Positions 8,741-17,677 of a stretch of 64,000 bases of DNA are shown in pieces. The DNA is from Ignavibacteria bacterium (GTDB lineage Bacteria; Bacteroidota; Ignavibacteria; OLB7), in the NCBI GenBank assembly GCA_020635205.1, contig JACKAE010000002.1, positions 248,001 through 312,000 on the forward strand. Reading direction: 5' to 3'. How positions within the stretch are numbered: the stretch's first letter is position 1; each line of letters begins with the position of its first letter. The position numbers and the translations under genes are program-made. The notes below the pieces were generated by a model that worked only from the letters and a program-made list of their open reading frames with translations, ran no database searches and had not been told where the DNA came from.

Positions 8741-8821
8741 GGATTTCAGACCGAGGAGCATTGAAGTGAAGGCTTCAACATCTACGAACGGTGTTCGCTC
8801 TCCAAATAAATTCTGAAATCC
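8741..8821. other. Cloverleaf-like inverted-repeat element between convergent genes
   Basis: GGATTTCAGA (8741-8750) pairs with TCTGAAATCC (8812-8821) and encloses two hairpins, TTGAAG/CTTCAA (8761-8778) and CGAAC/GTTCG (8785-8797), plus a possible GAGC/GCTC helix. It may serve as a 3' structure for modB, though no T-run follows. It lacks tRNA landmarks. Confidence 0.4.
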
Positions 8822-8924
8822 ACAGACTCCCATCAAGATGTACCGAAGATATCATCTCCCTTCGCTGAATCCGACGCAACCCGAAAGGAGTTGCCAACCT
8901 CAGTCTCTCAGACTTGTATACTCT

Positions 8925-10568
8925 TTATCTCCGAATAACTATCGATCCAGTTTTGTCCCCAATCCGAACAAAGTATGTGCCTGGTGGGAGTGCCGATATA
9001 GAAATTGACTCACCCTCCCCAACGTCTTCGATTCGGAGTGCCTCTCGTCCGTTCTGATCGGAAATAATCATCTCTTCTCTCTCTTCACTTCTCTTTAAAC
9101 GTCGAAAGTAGAAATACTCAGCGGCTGGATTCGGGTAGAGATATAGTTGGCGTGAGTGCGTTGATGTTTGCTCTATTAGAATATCATCACTAATACCACC
9201 CGATGTGATAACGTGTGCAGTAAAAATGTCGAGTGTGCCAGCATTCGATGGCTCACTCCGTTCCGAAGAAAAGTAGAAGGTCGTTTCATCCTGCGTTGTC
9301 GTTAACATCCGTTCGTCGAGGGCGGAGTTAAAGTTTGGTCCAAGATTCTGTGGCTCCAACCACGTTTCATCTGTGCTACGCTCAGCGACGAAGAAATCGA
9401 GTTTCCCATATCCACCATGTCCCATCGACGAGAAGTAGAGCTTCCCTTTCCCTGGAACGATAAATGGACTGTCCTCACGTTTTGGTGTGTTTATTGGTGC
9501 ACCCAGGTTCATTGGTTTTTGCCAAATCCCCGAAGCATCCTTTACGCTCATGTAGATATCGGCGTCATCTGATCCGCCAAGTGCTCCGGGGCGATTGGAG
9601 ATAAAGTAGAGGGTATCTCCCTCTGTTGAGATTGTTGGTTGTGAATCCCAATCAGTAGAGTTTACCTGGCGTAGATTTTGAATGTCTGTCCACTCCTTTC
9701 CGTTGAAGTGGGCAGTGTAGAGATCACAATCACCAATACCGTCACTCCGATTGCAGAGAGTAAAGAAGGCATTCTCTCCATCGGAAGTAAGAACAAAAGA
9801 ACCCTCATTCAAATCTGTGTTGATTGGCTCTCCCAGATTTACTGGCGGGTGAAAGTCGCGTGATCCCGGGGCTATGCGTTCAGCATACCAAATATCATGC
9901 CCTCCCATTCCTCCCTTCCTATTCGAGGCAAAGTAGAGCTTGCTACCATCTGGGGTAACAAAGGGAGAGTACTCCAGAACTTCTGTGTTCAGTGAGGTAA
10001 CGTTCTCAACGTTGTATTGGCTGTAGTTGATTTTGGGTGCATCTGTCATAGCAATATCTACACTCGACCTTGGCTCCTTTCCCATGGTGGATGGCGGTGG
10101 AGAAGAGAGTAGTGAAAGGTTAGTGGTCTGATCTGGTTGCAACCTCGAGCGCGAACGATCAGTTGTTTGTTGTAACGACCTCTCTATCTTAGGTTTTGCT
10201 ATTGGCTGAAGGAGTCTCTTTTGGGAGACGTCCGCCATCAACGTATCTCCTTGGGACGAAGGAGCGTTGAGTCCCTTCGAAGCCAACACAGTTGACGGTT
10301 CTGCCGTGGAATCTGAATTAGAGTCTTGCTTCAAAGCGAAGAAGAGTCCAGCAGCAACTGTCAGAACTCCCAGAATTGAAGCAACTGTAAGTCCTGCACT
10401 CATCCCGCCAAATGTGGAGAGTGCCCCCTCACTCAGTGTTGAAGATGAGGGTAGAACTGATGTGCCCGAGTGGAAGCCACCCTTAACAACATTCATGATC
10501 TCCTCTTCGGGTATCCCTTCGGAAGAGCGGGCTTCTTCTAAATAGTCGTGTAGATATTTCTTATTCAT
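8925..10568 (-). CDS. Single-pass membrane protein with PD40 beta-propeller repeats and type IX-like C-terminal sorting domain; partner of ECF sigma factor
   Basis: 547 residues. A 55-residue hydrophilic N-terminus (YLHDYLEEARSSEG) is followed by one membrane helix (about 57-79), a Ser/Pro/Gln-rich linker (80-180), five PD40 repeats (TPDGSKLYFASNRKGG; STEGDTLYFISNRPG; GKGKLYFSSMGHGG and two more, about 190-455) and a C-terminal domain starting LYPNPAAEYFYF that resembles the Por secretion tail. The ATG at 10568 lies one base after the stop of the sigma factor gene, so the two are translationally coupled. The layout (short cytoplasmic part, helix, extracytoplasmic sensor) suggests an anti-sigma or sensor role; this is inference. 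The track's longer start (10631) would overlap the sigma gene and is rejected. Confidence 0.75.
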   Translation of the reverse strand: MNKKYLHDYLEEARSSEGIPEEEIMNVVKGGFHSGTSVLPSSSTLSEGALSTFGGMSAGLTVASILGVLTVAAGLFFALKQDSNSDSTAEPSTVLASKGLNAPSSQGDTLMADVSQKRLLQPIAKPKIERSLQQTTDRSRSRLQPDQTTNLSLLSSPPPSTMGKEPRSSVDIAMTDAPKINYSQYNVENVTSLNTEVLEYSPFVTPDGSKLYFASNRKGGMGGHDIWYAERIAPGSRDFHPPVNLGEPINTDLNEGSFVLTSDGENAFFTLCNRSDGIGDCDLYTAHFNGKEWTDIQNLRQVNSTDWDSQPTISTEGDTLYFISNRPGALGGSDDADIYMSVKDASGIWQKPMNLGAPINTPKREDSPFIVPGKGKLYFSSMGHGGYGKLDFFVAERSTDETWLEPQNLGPNFNSALDERMLTTTQDETTFYFSSERSEPSNAGTLDIFTAHVITSGGISDDILIEQTSTHSRQLYLYPNPAAEYFYFRRLKRSEEREEMIISDQNGREALRIEDVGEGESISISALPPGTYFVRIGDKTGSIVIRR

Positions 10569-10569
10569 T

Positions 10570-11145
10570 TTAGTTACCAACATGTGCTGATTGGAACGAT
10601 GTAAGTGTAGATGCACTCTGCGTTGATTCAATAGATTTGCCCCCCTCAGCCTTTACCCCCAACAACTCTGCAAGTCCAACTCTTCCTCTGGTAATCCGCG
10701 ATTTAACACCAGAGAGAGAACCTCCCTGAATCTTCTGAATCTCTTTTAAACTCAATCCAGTAAGTTCAAAAAGTGCAAGGGCTTCACGTTGTTTCTCCGG
10801 CAGCTTATTGAGTGCCTTGTAGAGTGCTTGAACGTCGGCTGTTTCATCTGGCGGCGTCAGGTTGCATCGCTCGGTAGCGATGTGTTCGGCGTCGAGCGGA
10901 ACAAAGAATCGTCGACGCTTCTTCTTCCGTCTCTGTATTCGTACTGCAATAGTGAAGAGGTAGCTTTTAAAGGTTGCAGGAGCAAACGTTCCGTTGTAGT
11001 TCTCCAGTGCTCCTAAAAGTGTCGCTCCTACTAAATCACATGCTTCGTCGTAGCCGTCGGTTAAAGCACGGGCAAAGTGATAGAGCTGTTTCTGCACAGG
11101 ACGAAGTAACTCAACAAATTGGTCGTATTCCTGGCTATTACTCAC
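10570..11145 (-). CDS. ECF-type RNA polymerase sigma factor
   Basis: 191 residues with sigma-70 region 2 (about 15-85, including EACDLVGATLLGALENYNGTF) and region 4 (about 105-160, LNKLPEKQREALALFELTGLSLKEIQ then the recognition helix SLSGVKSRITRGR). The N-terminus is GTG at 11145, preceded by a GAGAGGTG ribosome-binding sequence. The downstream gene starts one base after the stop and encodes a membrane protein with a propeller sensor, so the pair probably forms a signal-responsive regulatory unit. A Lys/Arg-rich stretch (RRKKKRRR, about 72-79) between the two regions is unusually basic. Confidence 0.9.
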   Translation of the reverse strand: MSNSQEYDQFVELLRPVQKQLYHFARALTDGYDEACDLVGATLLGALENYNGTFAPATFKSYLFTIAVRIQRRKKKRRRFFVPLDAEHIATERCNLTPPDETADVQALYKALNKLPEKQREALALFELTGLSLKEIQKIQGGSLSGVKSRITRGRVGLAELLGVKAEGGKSIESTQSASTLTSFQSAHVGN

Positions 11146-11339
11146 TACGCACCTCTCTTCGATAATTCATTAGTCGATTGCAATCGCGTCTGTAAACTAT
11201 TGACTTTGAAAAGAGAAAAGTTGCGGAAAGAAAGAAGATAGTGGATAGTAGTAGAACGTAGTAGGCAAATGGAATGGGGTGAGAAGATGCAGAGAACGAC
11301 GAAGTGAAGACGTGAGAACCGGAGTCGGAAGAATTCCGA

Positions 11340-12680
11340 TTATGTGAGGAGGTGAATAATCAGTCCGACAATGCCGCCGATAAATGTTCCGTTCAGGCGG
11401 ATGTACTGCAAGTCTTTTCCCAGATTCAGTTCCATCTCGTTCGCCAGTTGATCTCCATCCCACGAATCGATGATACGCTCTACTAACGCGCCAATCTCTC
11501 CATGGTGGTTGTTGAGGAAGGTTGTCACAACTGAGCGGAGACGCTCGTCCAGAGTGTTGCGCAAGGCTTCGTCCTGATTTAGTCTATCCGCAAATCGGCT
11601 AACTGCCCGCGAGATGTAGTGCCGAATCGAAGAGTCCTCTTCCTGAATATCGTTCAGCAGCCGTTCTTTCCCCTCTTCCCAGATGCGAGCGATCATTTCC
11701 CGAAGCCGAGGCGAGTCGATTGCTTCCTGTTTCCAGGTGTCGATTTTCTCTCTCCACTCTACGTCACTCTCAAGCCGTTCAATCCACTCCACGATCCTCT
11801 CGGAAATGTCGGCACGGAGTGGGTGTTTGGGGTCGGCGGCGGCTTCACGGAAAACTTGAATCAGTGCCTCAAGGGTTCGATCTGTTGCCCGATCAATCAC
11901 CTTATCAGGTACTAAATTGCTCCCCCACTTCAACGTTCGCTCCACAGCCCCCTCAACAAATTCCTTCACAGTCTCTCGTCGCGATGGAAGCCAGTCGGCA
12001 ACGCGCTGAAGTCCAGTATCGATTAACTGGTGATGTTTTCCTGAGTCGACAATCATGTTCAATCCGCTGGAGAGGAGAGAGGCTCCGTCGACAGCGGTTA
12101 ATCGTCGGGTAACGACTTCTGCCACGGCTCCCCGCATTTCGCTGTCGTCAAATCCACGTACTAACGTGGCGAGACCGTCGGCAAGCCAGTTACTAAGGCG
12201 GTTTCGGTTTTCTTCGCCCTTTAGCCAGGTTGCCGCGGCACTGGCAATAGAGAGGCGTTCAATTTCGCGGGAAAGGTTTTCTACAGAGAGAAGTCTGTTT
12301 TCGACAAAGTTGGCAAGGTTTCGCCCGATCTCATCCTTTCGTTTCGGAATGATTGCAGTGTGCCAGATTGGAATGCCGAGGGGATGCCGGAAGAGTGCGA
12401 CAACGGCGAACCAGTCTGCCAGTGCGCCGATCATTGCCGCCTCAGAGAATGCGTTTAAGTGATCCCAGCGAATGAAGAAGAGGAGTGATTGATTCCCGAA
12501 TTGGTGACTGAGAATGAAGAGAGCAACCATCAGCAAAAACGCGCCGGTGGCAATCAGTTTCATGCGACGAAGCGCAAGGATCTTATCAGAGTTCGATCTA
12601 TCGATAGTTGAATCTTGTTTATAGAAAGGGAGGGGGTACGGGAAGATAATTCTCAGGTTTCGGATCGTTGAGTGATGCAA
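11340..12680 (-). CDS. DUF445 family membrane-associated protein (YjiN-like)
   Basis: 446 residues in the longest frame. The family signature LRRMK.IATGAFLL starts near residue 37 and contains the first membrane helix; an EAAMIGALADWFAVVALFRHPLGIPIWHTAIIP-type block follows (about 78-112), then long amphipathic helices, and a closing membrane helix (FIGGIVGLIIHLLT). Function of the family is unknown. The start is uncertain: the TTG at 12680 gives the full length, while ATG at 12563 would cut into the conserved DK..ALRRMK segment, so the true start is likely between them or at the TTG. Confidence 0.85.
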   Translation of the reverse strand: MHHSTIRNLRIIFPYPLPFYKQDSTIDRSNSDKILALRRMKLIATGAFLLMVALFILSHQFGNQSLLFFIRWDHLNAFSEAAMIGALADWFAVVALFRHPLGIPIWHTAIIPKRKDEIGRNLANFVENRLLSVENLSREIERLSIASAAATWLKGEENRNRLSNWLADGLATLVRGFDDSEMRGAVAEVVTRRLTAVDGASLLSSGLNMIVDSGKHHQLIDTGLQRVADWLPSRRETVKEFVEGAVERTLKWGSNLVPDKVIDRATDRTLEALIQVFREAAADPKHPLRADISERIVEWIERLESDVEWREKIDTWKQEAIDSPRLREMIARIWEEGKERLLNDIQEEDSSIRHYISRAVSRFADRLNQDEALRNTLDERLRSVVTTFLNNHHGEIGALVERIIDSWDGDQLANEMELNLGKDLQYIRLNGTFIGGIVGLIIHLLT

Positions 12681-12748
12681 CTACGCCATACCCTCGAACA
12701 ACTCTATAAACTCTCCTCTCTACTCACTCTAAGAACTATAAACGATAC

Positions 12749-13318
12749 TTACTCTTCCAACAACCCTCTTCCCGACTTCTGTAGGCGATCTGCTTTCTTC
12801 AACATGTCGACCGCGGCATCTAACATCCCGTTGATGAAGACTCCCGATTTATCGGTGGAGAACATCTTAGCGATCTCGATTGCCTCGTTAATTGTCACCC
12901 GCGTAGGAATGTCGGGGAAGTAGAGAAGTTCAGCAATTCCCATGCGGAGAACTGCCTTATCGATTGGAGTAATACGGTTGAAGTCCCAATTCTCTGCCAG
13001 CTTCGTTATCACGTCGTCGCACGACTCGCGGTTATTCCAAGCTCGACGAAGGAGGCTCAGGGCAAATTCTTGCAAGTCCGCACGTCCTTCCAGATAAGCG
13101 GATACAAGGCGTGCAGCTAACAGATCCATGTCGGCTCCACCAGCAATTTCGCCAATGTCTCCGGCATAGAGTGCCTGCATGACGCGCATACGCACATCTC
13201 GGCGGTTGACAGCTACAGTAAGCTGGTCTTCTTCTTCGCCCCAGTCCGATTCAGAGAGGGCGTCATGATGCTCCGGCACGTCTCTATTTTTTTGTTGTAA
13301 ATGATCGAATTGATTCAC
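12749..13318 (-). CDS. nusB: Transcription antitermination factor NusB
   Basis: 189 residues. The all-helical NusB domain covers about 38-180 (RRDVRMRVMQALYAGD at its start; LAENWDFNRITPIDKAVLRM and PTRVTINEAIEIAKMFSTDKS are classic NusB blocks; SGVFINGMLDAAVD). NusB binds boxA RNA with NusE/S10 and supports rRNA transcription. The first 38 residues are an acidic, probably unstructured extension. The GTG at 13318 is the start used here; no ATG precedes the core domain. DUF445 gene follows 68 nt downstream on the same strand. Confidence 0.92.
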   Translation of the reverse strand: MNQFDHLQQKNRDVPEHHDALSESDWGEEEDQLTVAVNRRDVRMRVMQALYAGDIGEIAGGADMDLLAARLVSAYLEGRADLQEFALSLLRRAWNNRESCDDVITKLAENWDFNRITPIDKAVLRMGIAELLYFPDIPTRVTINEAIEIAKMFSTDKSGVFINGMLDAAVDMLKKADRLQKSGRGLLEE

Positions 13319-13535
13319 GGCGCAAGTATACTGCTTTCTGGGAAATTGAGCCGAAAGAATTACATACTCTTCTCTTTACGACATCTTCATATCGGGGATG
13401 AGGGGAGTCCCATTGGGGGGGCTGTAGCAGGAGTGAGTTCTCTCCACTCGCTACCTCATGGTTATATTCTCTGATCTCATCGTATGAGAATTCAAAAATT
13501 CACTACACCTCCAGCAAACTCAAATTGAGCGACCT

Positions 13536-13550
13536 ACCAACATTGTTGGT
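13536..13550. promoter_or_regulatory. 15-nt perfect palindrome upstream of sensor kinase gene
   Basis: ACCAACATTGTTGGT is symmetrical around a central T and lies 38 nt before the ATG at 13589. It could be an operator; no further support. Confidence 0.3.
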
Positions 13551-13588
13551 TTGCAGACTGGAGTGGCATAACGGAGCGTATTAGAATT

Positions 13589-16500
13589 ATGTTAGAACAG
13601 AAGCATCAACGTCGCGCCTGTTTCTCATCCCCTATCGTTAGAGGGGATGTTCCGCTTGATGCCGTCTATGCTCTCCACCAAGATCGTACTGGGTTTGTTT
13701 GGATAGGAACACAGCATGGATTAACGCGGCTTGCAGGTATGAGTGGGCGTGCGTTTCGATATGATCCTGATGATCTCGGTTCAATTCCAGGGAAGTTTAT
13801 TATTGCAATCGGGGAAGACCTAATGGGTAATCTCTGGTTCGGAACTTACGATGGAGGATGCGCACAGTTTAACTCTCTGACAGAGCAATTCACCCGCATT
13901 GATTTGCATGACACAACTCCGGGTGACCGAATCGTTCGTTGCTTTACGTCGACGTTGGATGGAAGAGTTTGGGCTGGAACATATGCCTCCTTGACCGCGA
14001 TTGACCCTGAGAAGGGAACAGTTAAGAAGTACTATCATCCGCCAACAGATAATGCGCACAAAGGGAGACAACACCGCTACACCGCTTTGATTCCGTTGGA
14101 CGACGAGACTCTCTTTGTTGGTACTGCTGCCGGAGCTTTTTGCTTTGATCTTCGAACTGAAGTGTTTACAGAACTTCCGTTCGATGTTCGAGGGATACTT
14201 AAAGCCTATCGTCCCGGTGTGATTGCTGCCACCCAGACTGCCGAGCACACGATGATTGTCTCATCTGCCCAACTCTTTCGTCTCAACGATGCTCGGGAGA
14301 GACTGGACTTGATAGAGCCTTTAGTAAACCAACCAGACAATCGAACAGATCTGACTATTACTTCGATTGCTCCAGATAGCGATCCCTCTCGGTTCTGGAT
14401 TGGAACGTCCGAGGGGCTGCTGCGACTTGAATCTGAAAAAGGGGTCTACACGCAATTCATTGCCGACGAAATCGACCCCAACTCGCTTGTTGGTGGCACT
14501 GTGAACAGCCTACTCACTGACCGATCAAATCTTCTGTGGATAGGAATGGGGTTGGGAATCTCACAACTCGACTTACGCTATAATTTCGACTATCACTATC
14601 AGCTCGATGATGTAGGGAGAGCAGTAAGTGTCTCGGCTATCCAAGAACAGAATGACGGGGTTTGCTGGCTTGGCACAGCAAAAGGACTCTGTGCATACGA
14701 TTTGCAAAAGGGGAGTGGTGAGTGTTATTCACTTGGTGGAGAGACCCCTCAACAACTTCGCGACAACAACACGGTTCGGCAGATTGTGCCCGGAAGCCGC
14801 GGTCTCTGGGTTGGCACGGCGAACAGTATTGTCGAGTGGGATCCCAAAGCCCGCACTCTCCTCGATGCGTTTGTTGCTCCGGTTAATACGTTGAAGGGAA
14901 GGGATGAGGCAACGGTGCTCGGGGGACAAATAAAAGGAGTGATAGAGGACAAGGAAGGATATGTCTGGTCGGGAAGCGATACACTTGGAATGCAACGACT
15001 CGACACTCGAACTCGACGCTTCCGGCACTACGCCAAAGGTGAACCGGACAACGGGAATCTTCCCCATGAGACAGTGATGACCTCTCTCGAAGATCGTCGC
15101 GGACAACTCTGGTTTGGCTTCGTTACCTGTTTAGCACGCTACAACCGTGAGAGTGATACATTCGAGGCATTCCGACACGATCCCGACGATAGTGGGAGCT
15201 TGGGGAACAACATGGTGATGGCTCTCTACGAAGACGAAGGGGGAACTATCTGGGTAGGGACGGCTGGAGGTTTGAATCGAGTTGTTCAGGGAGAGGGTGG
15301 AGAAGTTCGCTTTGTGCGTTACGGAGTAAATCAAGGGTTACCCTCCGATTTTATCGTCTCAATTCTCGGTTACCGGAACGAACTTTGGCTCGGCACAAAT
15401 CGAGGATTAGTTCGGGTTCGTTTGTGGGGAGAACTGGTGGAGACTCGTCTGTTCGACATCGCTGATGGATTGCATTCCTCCGGCTACCATCTCGGCTCTG
15501 CCTTTCGAGATCAACAGGGGTATCTTCACTTTGGGGCAAACGGTGGCTTCGACAGATTTCACCCCGAACATGTTCGCCCGGACACTACTCCTCCTGTTGT
15601 TGTGCTAACTGAACTCAGACTGTTGAATAAACCGGTGACAGTCTCTTCTGAGTCTGATCTCCTTGCGTCCAATGGGGGTAATCAGCGGAGGCTGAGCAAG
15701 TCGATCACATATCTTCAGCAACTCGATCTCTCGTGGCGTGATGGAGTAATCACCTTCGGCTACAGTGCGTTGCACTACTCTCAGCCGGATAAAATTATCT
15801 ATGCCTATAAACTTGAAGGGTTCGACACTAACTGGGTTGATGCCGGATCGAAGACTGAGGCCACCTACACAAATTTGGATCCCGGAGAATACACCTTCTG
15901 CGTAAAGGGGAGAAATGTTGATGGCCTTTGGAGCGAGAACTCCGCCACCATAAAAATTACTATGCAGCCTCCACCATGGCGCCGGTGGTGGGCATATCTT
16001 TTATACGGAGCTGCCGGAGCTGCATCGATAGCCTCCTTTACTCGTGCTCGCATTGAAGCTCGCGAGCGTACTCTTCGGGAAGAACGGCGAATTGAACTTG
16101 CACGCGAAGAGGAACGAGAGAACATCCGGCGACAGAATGCAGCAGACTTCCACGATGAGGCTGGGACAACACTCACACGCATTCTTTTCATGACAGAGCT
16201 TGCACGTCGACAAGCTGAAGGGGAGGGAGAGTTGCACGATCTTTTAGAGAAGATTGATCGAAATGCTGCCCTCCTGTCGCAAGGAATGCGAGACTTTATC
16301 TGGGCACTCGACCCCGATCAAGATACATTGCTCGACACCTTGCAGCGTATCGGGACAGTAGGGGAAGCTCTCTTCTCCCACTTCGACACAACCTTCACGA
16401 TGCACTACCAACATGAACAGCTTTCCGGAATTACGCTCGACTTACATCAACGAAGGCAATTGTTAATGATTTGCAAGGAGGGATTGCACAACGCCGCGCG

Positions 16501-16732
16501 CCACGCACATCCTTCCTCAGTTGTAGTGGAGGCGATCTTGCAGGGGGAGCAGTTAATGCTTAGCATCACAGATGATGGTTCTGGATTCGATCCTGAAGAA
16601 GTAGTTGCCGGATATGGCTTGAAGTCGATGCGCAAACGTGCGGAAGGTCTTGGAGGGGATTTTACGGTTCACTCGAAACTAACAAAAGGAACCAGAGTGG
16701 AACTTCGTTTGGAAGTTGGTGCCAGTGGTTGA
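13589..16732 (+). CDS. Reg_prop/Y_Y_Y sensor histidine kinase (NarL-type, hybrid one-helix)
   Basis: 1047 residues. About twelve Reg_prop beta-propeller repeats (DRTGFVWIGTQHGLTRL, EDLMGNLWFGTYDGG, EDEGGTIWVGTAGGL) fill 1-660, a Y_Y_Y domain lies at about 725-795 (YKLEGFDTNWVDAG...YTNLDPGEYTFCVKGRN), then one membrane helix (about 800-818), a coiled coil, a HisKA_3 domain with the phospho-acceptor His855 in DFHDEAG, and a HATPase_c domain (N box KEGLHNAARHAH, G1 DDGSGF, G2 GYGLKSM). The response regulator gene follows 210 nt later. Odd: no signal peptide precedes the propeller, although such sensors normally lie in the periplasm; no better start exists in this frame. Confidence 0.93.
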   Translation: MLEQKHQRRACFSSPIVRGDVPLDAVYALHQDRTGFVWIGTQHGLTRLAGMSGRAFRYDPDDLGSIPGKFIIAIGEDLMGNLWFGTYDGGCAQFNSLTEQFTRIDLHDTTPGDRIVRCFTSTLDGRVWAGTYASLTAIDPEKGTVKKYYHPPTDNAHKGRQHRYTALIPLDDETLFVGTAAGAFCFDLRTEVFTELPFDVRGILKAYRPGVIAATQTAEHTMIVSSAQLFRLNDARERLDLIEPLVNQPDNRTDLTITSIAPDSDPSRFWIGTSEGLLRLESEKGVYTQFIADEIDPNSLVGGTVNSLLTDRSNLLWIGMGLGISQLDLRYNFDYHYQLDDVGRAVSVSAIQEQNDGVCWLGTAKGLCAYDLQKGSGECYSLGGETPQQLRDNNTVRQIVPGSRGLWVGTANSIVEWDPKARTLLDAFVAPVNTLKGRDEATVLGGQIKGVIEDKEGYVWSGSDTLGMQRLDTRTRRFRHYAKGEPDNGNLPHETVMTSLEDRRGQLWFGFVTCLARYNRESDTFEAFRHDPDDSGSLGNNMVMALYEDEGGTIWVGTAGGLNRVVQGEGGEVRFVRYGVNQGLPSDFIVSILGYRNELWLGTNRGLVRVRLWGELVETRLFDIADGLHSSGYHLGSAFRDQQGYLHFGANGGFDRFHPEHVRPDTTPPVVVLTELRLLNKPVTVSSESDLLASNGGNQRRLSKSITYLQQLDLSWRDGVITFGYSALHYSQPDKIIYAYKLEGFDTNWVDAGSKTEATYTNLDPGEYTFCVKGRNVDGLWSENSATIKITMQPPPWRRWWAYLLYGAAGAASIASFTRARIEARERTLREERRIELAREEERENIRRQNAADFHDEAGTTLTRILFMTELARRQAEGEGELHDLLEKIDRNAALLSQGMRDFIWALDPDQDTLLDTLQRIGTVGEALFSHFDTTFTMHYQHEQLSGITLDLHQRRQLLMICKEGLHNAARHAHPSSVVVEAILQGEQLMLSITDDGSGFDPEEVVAGYGLKSMRKRAEGLGGDFTVHSKLTKGTRVELRLEVGASG

Positions 16733-16890
16733 TGGGTAATTGACTTACGGCAAATCAGGTTATAAGAAGGAGCCTACAGTCTAATCACCTCAATCGAGAG
16801 TAGAGAACAGATATAGAGTCTCTTCTCTCCCCGTTTTTTGCTTGGAAGAGTAATCTGCCTAAATACCTCAAATGGGTGATTGACTCACGG
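16732..16890 (+). repeat. Two 19-nt near-identical direct repeats, 140 bp apart, between kinase and response regulator genes
   Basis: ATGGGTRATTGACTYACGG occurs at 16732-16750 and 16872-16890 with two mismatches. The first overlaps the end of the kinase gene, the second lies 53 nt before the regulator start. They may be binding sites for the NarL-type regulator. Confidence 0.35.
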
Positions 16891-16942
16891 GGCGATTCTC
16901 CACTACCTTCTAACCTCAAAGAATAAATCGATACGTGCTACG

Positions 16943-17590
16943 ATGAGACGAGAGATAGAAGATCAGCCGATTTGTGTGGCAATAGTTGAGGATGATGAAG
17001 CGATTCGACATTCACTCGCTCAGATTCTGAACGGTTCACCCGGTTACCTGTGTGTGAATGCATTCGAGAGCGCAGAAGATGCGATTGCAAACTTGCCGGC
17101 GGATCCACCCGATGTTGTGTTGATGGATATTGGCCTTCCCGGAATGTCGGGTATTGAAGCCACGCAAATCTTGCACGACCGTCTACCCGAAACCGACGTG
17201 GTAATGCTGACTGTGCAAGAGAACGACGACGCGGTATTCAACTCGCTCTGTGCCGGTGCTACCGGTTATCTCATCAAAAGTATGCCTCCTGCGCAGCTCC
17301 TACAATCTATCGATGAAGTCTACCGCGGAGGCTCACCGATGTCAGCCTCGATAGCACGCCGTGTCATCCGCTCGTTTCAGTCTGAGCCTGATATAGCTTC
17401 CCCTTTAACGCGACGCGAACGTGAGATACTTGAACATCTCTGCAACGGAGAGAGTTATCGAGTGATCGCCGAAAAGCTCTTTATAAGTGGCCACACAGTC
17501 CGCTCGCACATCAAAAACATCTACGAAAAACTTCAGGTGAATTCTCGTGCCGAGGCGGTGCGCAAAGCAATGCAGGAGAAGTTGATATAG
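16943..17590 (+). CDS. NarL/FixJ-family response regulator
   Basis: 215 residues: receiver domain with acidic pair Asp17/Asp18 (IVEDDEA), phospho-acceptor Asp62 (VVLMDIGLPGMSG) and the conserved Lys in GYLIKSM; then a LuxR/GerE HTH at about 150-212 (LTRREREILEHLCNGES...HTVRSHIKNIYEKLQVNSRAEAV). It is the evident partner of the HisKA_3 kinase just upstream. The ATG at 16943 begins the domain a few residues before the receiver; a TTG at 16880 is far from it and lacks support. Confidence 0.93.
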   Translation: MRREIEDQPICVAIVEDDEAIRHSLAQILNGSPGYLCVNAFESAEDAIANLPADPPDVVLMDIGLPGMSGIEATQILHDRLPETDVVMLTVQENDDAVFNSLCAGATGYLIKSMPPAQLLQSIDEVYRGGSPMSASIARRVIRSFQSEPDIASPLTRREREILEHLCNGESYRVIAEKLFISGHTVRSHIKNIYEKLQVNSRAEAVRKAMQEKLI

Positions 17591-17677
17591 GGCAGGGGTT
17601 CAAGAGTCACCAATTGAACATTGGATAAGAATCCAGAACGAACAATTCACTATCACACATATTTCTTAAGAAAAACG

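Noticed and set aside
8741..8821. tRNA gene
   Set aside because: Cloverleaf-like pairing, but the closing stem is 10 bp and there is no GGTTCGA-type T-loop, no D-loop GG and no anticodon arm of 5+7 geometry.
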